DNA of 64,000 nucleotides from CBDCVY01 sp965223245 (lineage in GTDB: Bacteria; Nitrospinota; Nitrospinia; Nitrospinales; Nitrospinaceae). The position numbers and the translations under genes were made by a program. The notes beneath the pieces were generated by a model. It was not told the DNA's origin and did no database searches. It saw only the letters and a list, made by a program, of their open reading frames with translations. The stretch is from positions 744,001 to 808,000 of the forward strand of contig CBDCVY010000013.1 in the NCBI GenBank assembly GCA_965223245.1. The letters are read 5' to 3'. Each line of letters begins with the position of its first letter. Position 1 is the stretch's first letter. Positions 27,301 to 35,023 of this stretch are shown one piece after another.

Positions 27301-29333
27301 TAAGCACAGGGGCGGGTGGAGGAGGTATTAATTTACATGGGACAGTAGATGGAGCCCAAAGCTTAACCCTAAACTCCGGGACAGGAACGGTAAATATTGA
27401 TGGCAATGTGGGAGGTAATACTGCCTTGAAAAGTGTTTCTGTGACCGGGTCTGCTGTGATTAGCGGAGTAAAGGTTTCAACTTCCAACGGAAACATTACT
27501 TTTAATAATGCTCTCACTTTAGATACTGGGGCAGTTGAAATTAATACAGGTACTGGAGTAGGTGATATTAATTTAAGTAATACAGTAGATGGAGCTCAAA
27601 GCCTGACCCTAAACTCCGGGGCAGGAACCGTAAATATTGATGGTAACTTGGGAAGTAATACAGCATTAACTGATGTTTTGATAACGGGACCTACGGCGAT
27701 TAGCGGTGCTAACATAACTACCTCTAACGGTAATGTTACTTTTAATAATGATGTGACCCTGGATACAGGCTCTGCGCAAGTAAATACAGGAGCTGGGTTG
27801 GGTGATATCACTTATTCTGAGAGTATTAATGGAAACCAAAGTTTGACCTTAAATTCCGGAAACGGATCCATTCAAATTGGAGGGAACGTTGGGAATACGA
27901 CTTCTTTGGAAAATTTAATTATAAATGGCAATACTTCCTTTAATGGCACTTCCATAAAATCCAATAGCGGAATAACTATAAGTGGAAACCTTAACACCAA
28001 TAACCCGATAACCCTAAATTCTGATTTTGATAGGAATGGGACAGGAGATCTTATAGTCTCAGGATCAGTTAACTCTCAAGATTTGACTTTAATATCCAAC
28101 GACCTAAGTTTGGGAGATACCATAACAAGTAGTGGAGATACAGTACTTGAAGTATCTGATGGCGGAACTATGGGAATAGGGAATGGTGCTGGAGACTGGT
28201 TGTTAGATCAAACGGAATTGAATTTTATTAATACAAATAATCTGACTATAGGTAATTCTGCTGCGGGTAATTTAACTGTCGACAATATAGCTATTAATGG
28301 AGGGAAAATCACTCAGGGGGTTTCTTTAATTTCAGGAAATTCTATTGCGGTAAATAACACATTAAATTTCCCGGGAAATTTGAACCTTACTTCCGGAAAT
28401 AATATTTCCGATTCAGGAGCAACTTTTATAGTGGGTGGTGATGCAACTTTCCGTACCACTGGTACTAACCAATCAATTAGTTTATCTAATGTTGGGAACT
28501 TATTTGGGAGTCAAATTCGATTTTTTACATTAGGAAACTCGGGAGATGTTTTAATTAATAATTCCAATGCAATGCTTATAGGAAATTCAATTATTGGTGG
28601 AAATTTAACCGCAACTTCTAATGGAAATATTTCCCTTAACGGGGTGGTGATAAGCTCCACGGGTAGCAATCCACTCATAAGTTTAACATCCACTAATGGC
28701 TCAGTTATGGATGGTGGATCAAGCTTTGGTTTGGATGTTGATAATCCTAATGGGACTTTGATTGCAAGCACTTTTAATGGGTTTGGAACGGCGGTGGACC
28801 CACTGGAAATTAGAGTGGGTAATGTAAATTTAGGTAATAATAACTCTGGTCCAGTAAATATATATGAGCTAGACGGTCTGAATATTCTGGGGATTAACCA
28901 AGGTGGAATAAATGAGGATGTGTCAATATCCTATTCTGGAAGTATTTCTGGTCAAGAAAATGTAATATTAAATGGAGGTCAGTTGATTCTAACTGACAGG
29001 TTTAATGTAAATCAAGTTTTTGGGAATACCGGCAAAACATTGAAGGGTCTGGCTTTAGAAAGAACAATAAATAGTTCCAGCGAGATTGGTCAATATTTTG
29101 ATTTTGGAGATTGGTATAAAGAAAATATTACTTTAAATAAAGCAGCTTTTCAAAAAAGTGCCATTGCATTTCCCTTTGTTAGAAATGCTTTTATTAAAAA
29201 ATATCCTGTTTGGGTTGTTAAACGACCAGTAGGTAAAACGAACCCGAAGACCGAATTGGCAAAGTCTTTTTCCAAAAAGAAAAAAAAGAAAAGAAAACTT
29301 AAGCCTGCTGCTTTAGGAAATGAAAGAAATTAA
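24378..29333 (+). CDS. TpsA-type filamentous hemagglutinin-like exoprotein
   Basis: This is a 1651-residue two-partner secretion substrate. An extended signal region ends near residue 45 (LYA, then LPQDG). The conserved TPS domain follows at about 46-300, with the NPNGI motif and the FDIKSNERVNF segment. The rest is Gly, Asn, Ser and Thr-rich beta-helix sequence. It includes four in-register units of 80 residues between about 910 and 1230 (DNA 27108-28067). The C-terminus is Lys-rich. Secretion should be by the upstream TpsB. A large adhesin or biofilm-matrix function is likely. No toxin domain of the contact-dependent-inhibition type is seen at the C-terminus. CAGGA precedes the ATG at 24378. 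Confidence 0.9.
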   Translation: MRVAWMQRKPLFSFLCFVRYKKPISIFNISILVFLIGLWPSFLYALPQDGIVKGGSATIEQTNSDHLQINQTTDQAIIDWTSFDIKSNERVNFKLPSSNSVNLSRVTGGARSNIFGKLTSNGKLMLINPNGILFGPQSQIDVNSLIATTNDIRNEDFLKGNYNFSLNSPILKSITNQGRITVAEGGLAALVAPGVINEGIIEARLGQVFLGSGKTFTLDLYGDQLVSLGVNSKITEDVFGVTGNRLSSLINNSGNIISDGGTVILDVKSAKGLVDQSINMSGIIQARTIQENNGEIYLLGGEEGNVAVSGILDASGYQESQSGGNVYVLGDQLSLLNNGQIDVSGDSGGGSLFFGGDYQGKGKLQRASDIFVSEGANIFADAVNFGDGGRTIFWADRRNRFYGRVRSRGGFFSGSGGFVEVSGREELYFDGSVDTSAANGKVGTLLLDPGDIEIVNGSGAPDDGEAVDGNASVSSSGAVSFSISENQLESLSSSTNIHLLARNNIFLRNLSDNNLELKQTTGQSVRLTAETGNIQFSDTNDQISTNGGSVALQAGEDMILGKLNVGGGNVTLLGKEGGTISLGTGSSGLKLSNGELSNITANNLVIGGKIVGERAANIDVQGVIGLNNISNQLTLNALSEISAIGGAPLGKINFKNSASTFGTGLFLNSNLETRIGSNLTTLGNLSTATASPLVLGNNLTIYSSNGQLTLGSVSHTSTGLSLLAANGIALNEKLTTAGTTILNADFDNNGLGAFSQASGKTLITGNGSLSITAGSLNLNGSLNSGTGVTTVIASNGRSIGLGLASGDLSLNSTLLSSLTSGGLILGNGSGAIQVNGANVSSGLTLNGNSNLFVGSNSLLTGLVVNGPTIIQGVDLISNGGIIDFNGAVTLNSSPAQIHSNNQNIFFRSALDGSQNLNINAGTGTVQFQGNIGGNLPLSGLNITGPSLIKGINISTAGGNIIFNDSVSIDSNAVEISTGAGGGGINLHGTVDGAQSLTLNSGTGTVNIDGNVGGNTALKSVSVTGSAVISGVKVSTSNGNITFNNALTLDTGAVEINTGTGVGDINLSNTVDGAQSLTLNSGAGTVNIDGNLGSNTALTDVLITGPTAISGANITTSNGNVTFNNDVTLDTGSAQVNTGAGLGDITYSESINGNQSLTLNSGNGSIQIGGNVGNTTSLENLIINGNTSFNGTSIKSNSGITISGNLNTNNPITLNSDFDRNGTGDLIVSGSVNSQDLTLISNDLSLGDTITSSGDTVLEVSDGGTMGIGNGAGDWLLDQTELNFINTNNLTIGNSAAGNLTVDNIAINGGKITQGVSLISGNSIAVNNTLNFPGNLNLTSGNNISDSGATFIVGGDATFRTTGTNQSISLSNVGNLFGSQIRFFTLGNSGDVLINNSNAMLIGNSIIGGNLTATSNGNISLNGVVISSTGSNPLISLTSTNGSVMDGGSSFGLDVDNPNGTLIASTFNGFGTAVDPLEIRVGNVNLGNNNSGPVNIYELDGLNILGINQGGINEDVSISYSGSISGQENVILNGGQLILTDRFNVNQVFGNTGKTLKGLALERTINSSSEIGQYFDFGDWYKENITLNKAAFQKSAIAFPFVRNAFIKKYPVWVVKRPVGKTNPKTELAKSFSKKKKKKRKLKPAALGNERN
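27108..28067 (+). repeat. Tandem 240-bp repeat inside the TpsA gene
   Basis: Four units begin at 27108, 27348, 27588 and 27828, each exactly 240 bp and 80 codons apart, starting with (D/N)G(A/S/N)Q(S/N)L. Units two and three are closest, sharing long runs such as GATGGAGC(C/T)CAAAGC and the LTLNSG(T/A)GTVNIDGN core. A fifth, decayed register starts at 28068 (VNSQDLTL). Confidence 0.88.
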
Positions 29334-29469
29334 TATACTTGTTATCACTGCTATTTTTCCTTCCTGAAATTCCAAATTAAATTGATAAACTGCAAAAGTT
29401 AATATAACCTTGGCCTTTGTAGGTCAATTATCTAAATAAAATTTCCAATTTGAATATAAGATTGAGTTG

Positions 29470-30207
29470 ATGATAAAGCTATTTTCTAAATTGGTTTTTC
29501 TTGGATTTATCATGGTGTTTATTTTCGGATGTAATGGAGAATCCGAATTTAGCGATGATTCATTGACCACAAGTTCATCCGCAAATCCTCAAGAATTAAC
29601 AAAAATTGCTAAAGATAAGCAGGCAATTGGAGCTTATGAAGAAGCTATCGTAGAGCTCGATAGAGCATTAAAAATAGATTCGAAATTTATTCCTGCTTAT
29701 TTTCAAAAAGGATCTGTTTATGAAGAGTGGGACCAAAGAGAAAAAGCAATTGATTCGTATAACAAGGTCCTTGAGATTGATAAAAATCATGAAGAGGCAA
29801 GGTTGGGTTTAGGAAGGGTTTATTCCAAGTTGGCGATGAACGATTTAGCAATAAAAGAATTTATTAAGGTGGCTGAGAATAAACCTGATGATATTAAACT
29901 TCTTTTTAAAATTGCCTTGGAGTACTGGTATATTCAGAATCTACCCGAATCGGTGTCGTATTATAAAAAAGTCCTTGCTCTTGATCCTCAACATTTACAA
30001 GCCCATTTAAATATTGCAAGTGTTTATGAGCGGATGAAAGATTATAACTCAGCTATTGCCCATATTGGAACGGCCATTAAATTAGGAAAAGCTGCAAATG
30101 ATAAGCAGGCCGTAAAAATTGCTCAAAATAAACTGGGGTTTTTAGAAGGCAGAAAAGATATGACGGAAAAAGAATTTCAGCGGAAGACCCTGCCGCCTTT
30201 TAAATGA
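29470..30207 (+). CDS. TPR lipoprotein
   Basis: The ATG at 29470 is preferred to the TTG one codon earlier. A lipoprotein signal ends in FGC near residue 21 (IFGC). Residues about 40-220 carry four to five tetratricopeptide repeats (for example AYEEAIVELDRALKIDSKF, then AIDSYNKVLEIDKNHEEARLGLG). It should be anchored to a membrane by lipid at Cys and act as a protein-binding scaffold. It follows the TpsA gene on the same strand, with a spacer of about 135 bp, so it may assist secretion or anchoring of TpsA. It ends 6 bp from the convergent IF3-domain gene. Confidence 0.85.
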   Translation: MIKLFSKLVFLGFIMVFIFGCNGESEFSDDSLTTSSSANPQELTKIAKDKQAIGAYEEAIVELDRALKIDSKFIPAYFQKGSVYEEWDQREKAIDSYNKVLEIDKNHEEARLGLGRVYSKLAMNDLAIKEFIKVAENKPDDIKLLFKIALEYWYIQNLPESVSYYKKVLALDPQHLQAHLNIASVYERMKDYNSAIAHIGTAIKLGKAANDKQAVKIAQNKLGFLEGRKDMTEKEFQRKTLPPFK

Positions 30208-30213
30208 ATCCAT

Positions 30214-31635
30214 TTAACCGGACATCTTTGTCCAACTTTCTACCTTACAGTTCTGTTGGTTTAGAACAGGGTAAATAGTAAACAGAGGCGTGTTATAGGG
30301 TACAAATGCAGAGGTAGTTCCAGGGCTGAGGGTTAAATGGATATTAACAAAATTAAAACTCAATCCTTCTTGCCAGGGTTCTTTCGTATTTTCAACATAA
30401 GCTTCTAATTTGTCCGCGCCATGTGAGCGAGTCATTAACCCTGACCCACCTTGTAAACCGTATTCATATAAGTCGGGAGCACCTTGAATTAAAAGTGAAA
30501 TAGTTGATGCATCAAACCATACTTTAAAGTTTGATACGATTTGAAGGAAATTCCCTAAACAGCCTGTTCGCTGTAAAACTGCCTGGGGATAAGAATATGG
30601 AGGGGGAACATTAGGGTCACTCCCTTGAAATTTGAAATCTTTTTCTTTTACTTTGGATACTGAAAAAAACAATAGGTTTTCATCGTCCATGGAAATATCT
30701 GTTACTTTTCCATCATAAAAACTGCAAAGCTTATCATTTTCATAGGAAAGCGGGTAGGAGTATCCCATTTTTGAATAGTAAATACGTAGCCCAGCCTCCA
30801 AGGGGTCTTCAGGTTTTCGACTTATTTTTATGTCAAAGGGTAACATGAGATGAAAAGCATTTGTGCGTGCATTCATAAAGGGGCCGCAAGCTCCCGGAAA
30901 TTCTTTGTGTACATCTTCATTTTCCGGAGAAAACTTTCTTGGGCCGCCTGAAAAATGTTGAGCGGACTTTGCCTCCTGCGTTAAAGCGTATTTTTCTTTA
31001 AAATATTCAGCGGCTCTTTTTTGAGCAACGCCTAAAATGTAATGAGGGATGTCCGATTGAACAATTATTTGTTGCTTATCAATACTTTTTGGAATGGGTT
31101 TTGGGTTTAGCGCTTCGTTATAAAGATTCAGTTCTTTTTCAGTCTTTTTTGTTTCAAAGGTTAATTGTCTTGCTAATTCCGGGTTGTGATATCGAGTTTG
31201 CCCTAACAAACCTTGAGCTTTTTTTAATAGATCCAGTTTTGCGGAATAACGCTTGGGTTCTGCAGAAAAAGATTGAACTGTTGCCATGATAAGGTTGAAT
31301 TGCTCTTCTGGAAGTAATCCTATTTCTTGAAAATTATTTTCTTTGAAAAATGTCCATGCAAGAGGACCAAAAGATTCTTCTCTTTGAATATTGAGTGTTA
31401 AAAGGTAGTTTAAATAAGCCCGCGCGGAATCTTCAGCATATTTTTTTTTATCTGTGATTTTGCACATGGGTAGGACATCGGATGGATTAATTTCAACTAA
31501 ATCTAATCCTTGATCTTTAGCCAGGGAAAGGGCTTCTGTTAAATCATAAGTTCCTAATCTTTTACCATCGTTGTCAATAAGTGCCACCTGCTCCGCGGAT
31601 ATATCCCCATTCACTCGCTGCGATAATTGCGACAA
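30214..31635 (-). CDS. IF3 N-terminal domain fused to a large unrecognised protein
   Basis: Residues about 7-67 match the N-terminal domain of translation initiation factor IF3. The matching features are R-V-N at the start, ALIDNDGKRLGTYDLTEAL, then AKDQGLDLVEINPSD and the closing CKITDKKKY. Instead of the IF3 C-terminal domain, about 400 unrelated residues follow. The first part is helical and Lys-rich (about 70-230). The rest is a beta-rich, aromatic-rich domain (about 245-470) with FHLMLPFDIKI and a late PLFTIYPV segment. I do not recognise that domain; a DUF6065-like fold is a guess. Translation starts at TTG 31635 after GGAG. A 16-bp palindrome lies 18 bp upstream. Possible roles are a ribosome-binding regulator or a ribosome-targeted enzyme. 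Confidence 0.85.
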   Translation of the reverse strand: MSQLSQRVNGDISAEQVALIDNDGKRLGTYDLTEALSLAKDQGLDLVEINPSDVLPMCKITDKKKYAEDSARAYLNYLLTLNIQREESFGPLAWTFFKENNFQEIGLLPEEQFNLIMATVQSFSAEPKRYSAKLDLLKKAQGLLGQTRYHNPELARQLTFETKKTEKELNLYNEALNPKPIPKSIDKQQIIVQSDIPHYILGVAQKRAAEYFKEKYALTQEAKSAQHFSGGPRKFSPENEDVHKEFPGACGPFMNARTNAFHLMLPFDIKISRKPEDPLEAGLRIYYSKMGYSYPLSYENDKLCSFYDGKVTDISMDDENLLFFSVSKVKEKDFKFQGSDPNVPPPYSYPQAVLQRTGCLGNFLQIVSNFKVWFDASTISLLIQGAPDLYEYGLQGGSGLMTRSHGADKLEAYVENTKEPWQEGLSFNFVNIHLTLSPGTTSAFVPYNTPLFTIYPVLNQQNCKVESWTKMSG

Positions 31636-31652
31636 TTTTCACTCCAAAATTT

Positions 31653-31668
31653 TTTACTTTAAAGTAAA
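31653..31668. promoter_or_regulatory. 16-bp perfect palindrome beside the IF3-domain gene
   Basis: TTTACTTTAAAGTAAA is its own reverse complement. It lies just upstream of the GGAG site and TTG start of the minus-strand gene. It could be an operator for a dimeric repressor or an mRNA hairpin affecting initiation. Confidence 0.45.
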
Positions 31669-31706
31669 GCTCGACGATTGGTTTTTTATTTTTTGGCAAT
31701 TATGCA

Positions 31707-31726
31707 TGGAAACCCCAGGTTTTCCA
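31707..31726. other. Inverted repeat between the exosortase operon and the IF3-domain gene
   Basis: TGGAAACC pairs with GGTTTTCCA around a CCA loop, with one bulged T. Neither strand has a T-run directly after the stem, so a classical terminator is unlikely. An mRNA processing or protein site is possible. Confidence 0.35.
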
Positions 31727-31888
31727 AGAAAATCTTAGGGTGGGTAGGGTTTTTCTTACTTTTGATTGAGTTTTAAGGGAGTTGAATCTTTGTAAAATAT
31801 TGAAATAGTTGGCTATCTTAAAGAAACGCGTGAAGCTAAGGGACTGTTAATAAGGCTTCGGATTTTATAGGTAGGTTATTGGATAGAG

Positions 31889-33913
31889 TTAGTTCTCCCA
31901 AAACAAGTTTTTAATATTTTCATCCTCAATTGCAGATATTGCCATTACCAACCAGGCAGTTCCAGCTACTGAAGGATTTTTGGAAAATTGGAACTTTAGG
32001 TATTCTGTTGCATAGGGCAAACCACCTTCAGAATCTTGAAGATGAATCATTGATTGAATGATCTCTTCCGCCTTTTTATTTTTTCCCATTTTTAATTGGG
32101 CCATAGCTACACCTAATGATCCCTCCGGCCAAATCATAGGTAACTCATTCCAATTTTTTTCTGGGTCATTCGGGAAAAATAATTCATTAATTTCAGGTTC
32201 TTCATATAAGGGCAAATCTATGTAAGGTTTATAGCCTTGGAACTTTTCGGAAACCACATGATATTTTGATGAGGCATCTAAAGCGATCTTTGCTTTTTCC
32301 TTTTCTCCGATAGCTAAAAGAAACATGGCTCCCCAGGAAGAACAGTCTAAAGCTTTGGCAGAATCAGGACCATCTAATCGATGTCCTCTATTTAGTTGAC
32401 CCACTGTTTCATTCCAGGATTTTTCTGATATAGAATTCTTGAGGAGATGAGCAGAAGTTTTATATTTTGCATTCCCGGAAAGCCTCCCTAAATCTCTCAG
32501 AAAAAAGAAAATATCAATATTATGTTCCACGCTGGCCCATTGGATTGGACCTGGAACAAATACTTCTTCTAATTTTTTCGTTTCAAAATTCTTTTTGTAT
32601 ACATAAGAACCTTCGCCACCGGTGAACAAACCATAACGAGGATCTTCTGGATTGGTAATTTGCCTCAGAAGTATTTTGTCAGCTATAGATTGAGCAATTC
32701 TAATAAAATTAATTGCCGCATGATCTTGTTGAAGGAGATTGGGGTTATCAACAAGCCTTGACTTAAGATAGTAAATAATTGCATAGCCTAGCCAGGCTGA
32801 AGCCCCGCTCCGATTGATTGCCCCTCCATGGTCATTATCATTCGGCCATGAATTATGAGTATTAAAGGTAAACCATAGATCGCCATCCTGTGATAGAACT
32901 CTAGAGGCCGCTTCGATGATTTTTTCTGCCAGAGAGTATTCGCCTACCATGGAAAATGCAATGATGGCCAAGGCATTGTCATATATGGAAGCTTTACTGA
33001 ATACGTAGCGATATGCTTCTGCATCCTGTGGTACGCGGTAACTGATTAATAAGTTTCTTCTGTCTTGAACCGGTTCAGGAACAATGGCATTGGGAACACT
33101 TTGTGCTTTAAGCCATTCAATGGCTTTTTGCTTATAGGGCGACCATTTGGTGGATCCTGAAAATTTTGTACGTTTTACGACTTTAGGCAGTTGCGGAGTA
33201 AATTTAACCACAGGCTCCATTATTTTTGTGTTGAGTTTTAGGTTAGAGAGTTCATGAATAAAAGCAATGGCAGTTTTTTCTGCTTCTTCAACAGAAGGGT
33301 CAATACGAACAGACATTCTGAACATAGTCATTCCGTCCATAATATTGTGCTTAGAATTGGGCCAAAGATACCAATATAAAATTAAATGTGAAAAATTTTC
33401 TTTCTTTGCAATAGCATAACGAACTTGGAAATCCTCTCCTCGAACCTTTAAAGATTTATAGGATCTTTCTTCAATTTTCCATCCATCCCCTATGTAACAA
33501 ACTTCAGGAGTATGAAAAATACTTTCATTGGTTCCATGGGCTGCAACAAAGTAAATAGCCTGCTCTGTCATTGGGTTTTCATAAAACCGGAAATAAAGAA
33601 TATTTTTGTCATCTGTCTCTATGTTTTCGCCTTTCCATTGTCCCAAATTGTAAGGAATGTTTTCCAGGTTTTGTTTTTTTAAGTAGTCAGTATTAGAAAC
33701 AAACTTTCCTTCGTGTGAGGTTGAAAAGTAAAAGGATGTGTCTGATGTGAATTTATAAACAAAATCCGAAGAAACTTGTTTGACATTTTTTTTAATACTT
33801 TCTGGTTTAGCAGTGGGGTTTGATTCAGTACAGCCAAATAAAGTTATAACGCAAAACAACAAAAAAGATAGAATTAAATTTGAATATTGTTTGTTACACG
33901 GTTGGTTTAGCAT
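31889..33913 (-). CDS. Lipoprotein joining an EpsI domain to a six-hairpin-glycosidase-like domain
   Basis: A lipoprotein signal ends in FGC near residue 28. Residues about 55-225 match the EpsI family that accompanies exosortases, with FHTPEVCYIGDGW and YWYLWP. Residues about 250-674 are a separate all-helical domain of repeated helical hairpins (for example SIYDNALAIIAF, then DLWFTFNTHNSWPNDNDHGG and WASVEHNIDIFFFL), resembling six-hairpin glycosidases or lyases. The product would face the periplasm or outer membrane. It is the last gene of a six-gene operon and overlaps the exosortase gene by 20 bp. EpsI proteins usually stand alone or are fused to the exosortase, so joining one to a sugar-processing-type fold is unusual. 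Confidence 0.82.
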   Translation of the reverse strand: MLNQPCNKQYSNLILSFLLFCVITLFGCTESNPTAKPESIKKNVKQVSSDFVYKFTSDTSFYFSTSHEGKFVSNTDYLKKQNLENIPYNLGQWKGENIETDDKNILYFRFYENPMTEQAIYFVAAHGTNESIFHTPEVCYIGDGWKIEERSYKSLKVRGEDFQVRYAIAKKENFSHLILYWYLWPNSKHNIMDGMTMFRMSVRIDPSVEEAEKTAIAFIHELSNLKLNTKIMEPVVKFTPQLPKVVKRTKFSGSTKWSPYKQKAIEWLKAQSVPNAIVPEPVQDRRNLLISYRVPQDAEAYRYVFSKASIYDNALAIIAFSMVGEYSLAEKIIEAASRVLSQDGDLWFTFNTHNSWPNDNDHGGAINRSGASAWLGYAIIYYLKSRLVDNPNLLQQDHAAINFIRIAQSIADKILLRQITNPEDPRYGLFTGGEGSYVYKKNFETKKLEEVFVPGPIQWASVEHNIDIFFFLRDLGRLSGNAKYKTSAHLLKNSISEKSWNETVGQLNRGHRLDGPDSAKALDCSSWGAMFLLAIGEKEKAKIALDASSKYHVVSEKFQGYKPYIDLPLYEEPEINELFFPNDPEKNWNELPMIWPEGSLGVAMAQLKMGKNKKAEEIIQSMIHLQDSEGGLPYATEYLKFQFSKNPSVAGTAWLVMAISAIEDENIKNLFWEN

Positions 33914-34721
33914 GGACGGGTCTAATTCCTTTTATCGTTATAATCCAGAGAACAAATAAAATGGTGAAAGTTAAAATAAAAAACAAGATGCTACCTAAAT
34001 CGTGCCAGAAATCAGCTGCTACAGCTTCACCAAAATAAATTGCGACAAAAAAGAGAGTTAAAATTCTCAACAAATTACCCAACATCGCAATGGGGATGAT
34101 AAGTGAATAGAGTAGCGCTTTTTTTCTAAATGATGTGTTTGTGAAGTGAACCACTGGAATCATCAGTGTCAAAAGAGCAATGATTGATTGAATTCCACTG
34201 GATGGGGCGCCAATCACAAACGTTGCATTGGGGAGATAAATGGTGGCCCCTTCCGTAATAATTTCATAATTTAAAAATTGTAAAATGGAAGTTGCTAAAT
34301 TGGCCATAAAAAATTGGAGAAATGATGTTAGGTCGGAAAGAAATGGTAAAGGCACCGCGATTATCGGAAAAAGAATTGCAAACCGAAGGTCACGAGTAGG
34401 AATGTGGTTGCTGAATAAATAAGCTATTCCTAGAACAGTAAGGAAAATGGGAATCGTCTTAAAATAATAGAAATTGAATATATAACCAATGATAAAAAGA
34501 GTAGCGCTTCCTAAAATCCAATATCTCCACTGATTTGTTTCTTTATAAATAACTTTAGATTTAAAAACTTTAAAAATTGCAATGATGATTGAAGCCAATA
34601 AGACCATGAATCCATGTTTATAGAATGGATTTACGATCCATGAATTAAGTAGCCATTTGGCGGGCTCGAAATATATGAATACTCCAACACAAAGGATTAG
34701 TAACGAAGTGATTACATTCAT
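33894..34721 (-). CDS. Exosortase-family transpeptidase with Ser in place of the catalytic Cys
   Basis: This 275-residue protein has about eight membrane helices and the exosortase layout. The invariant Arg is present (Arg219 in GNLLRIL), as is the invariant His (His240 in DFWHDLG). The nucleophile motif, normally A-C-S-G-I, reads A-P-S-S-G-I here, so position 174 is Ser, encoded TCC (34200-34202). Exosortases cut near a C-terminal PEP-CTERM-type tail and anchor or release the protein. The start overlaps the stop of the small tail-bearing protein (ATGA), so the pair is translationally coupled. Either Ser serves as nucleophile or the protein is a non-catalytic relative. The remaining conserved residues argue against decay. 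Confidence 0.88.
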   Translation of the reverse strand: MNVITSLLILCVGVFIYFEPAKWLLNSWIVNPFYKHGFMVLLASIIIAIFKVFKSKVIYKETNQWRYWILGSATLFIIGYIFNFYYFKTIPIFLTVLGIAYLFSNHIPTRDLRFAILFPIIAVPLPFLSDLTSFLQFFMANLATSILQFLNYEIITEGATIYLPNATFVIGAPSSGIQSIIALLTLMIPVVHFTNTSFRKKALLYSLIIPIAMLGNLLRILTLFFVAIYFGEAVAADFWHDLGSILFFILTFTILFVLWIITIKGIRPVHAKPTV

Positions 34722-35008
34722 ACATTGATGGTTTGTTTTCGCTTTCTCTGCTGGACAAAATAATAAATACCTCCAGCAATTAATATGAAGGCGCTTCCTC
34801 CAGATACCATGTATTCGATTGGAACTTCAGAAACAGTGGGAGGCGCATCACATTTTTTTCCACTACATGAGTGCCAAGGTTTGTGATGTGCTTCGGCAAT
34901 GGAAAAGAGGTTGTTTGTAACAGAAAATATGGGTGTAATTAAAAGTGTTACATAAAAAATAATTGTGAAAAGCCCGGAAATTAATTTTGCTTTAAATATC
35001 GTTTTCAT
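34718..35008 (-). CDS. 96-aa exported protein with C-terminal sorting-type tail, likely exosortase substrate
   Basis: An N-terminal signal peptide ends near residue 40 (SIAEA). The central segment is only about 25 residues, with two Cys (48 and 53, CSGKKC) and several His. The tail is a classic tripartite sorting signal: a short motif VPIEY (62-66), a Gly-rich hydrophobic helix (about 67-87) and a basic end RKRK (88-91). VPIEY differs from canonical VPEP. It has the strongest ribosome site in the operon (AAGGAGG before ATG 35008) and overlaps the exosortase start by 4 bp. After both cuts a peptide of roughly 25 residues would remain. A dedicated exosortase substrate is the simplest reading. 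Confidence 0.8.
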   Translation of the reverse strand: MKTIFKAKLISGLFTIIFYVTLLITPIFSVTNNLFSIAEAHHKPWHSCSGKKCDAPPTVSEVPIEYMVSGGSAFILIAGGIYYFVQQRKRKQTINV

Positions 35009-35023
35009 AAAACCTCCTTGCCG

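Noticed and set aside
26033..28771. Several long open frames antisense to TpsA
   Set aside because: They are shadows of the Gly/Asn/Thr-rich repeat coding, lack ribosome sites and encode Pro-rich low-complexity sequence.
31707..31726. Terminator of the exosortase operon
   Set aside because: The hairpin is good, but no T-run follows on the minus strand.
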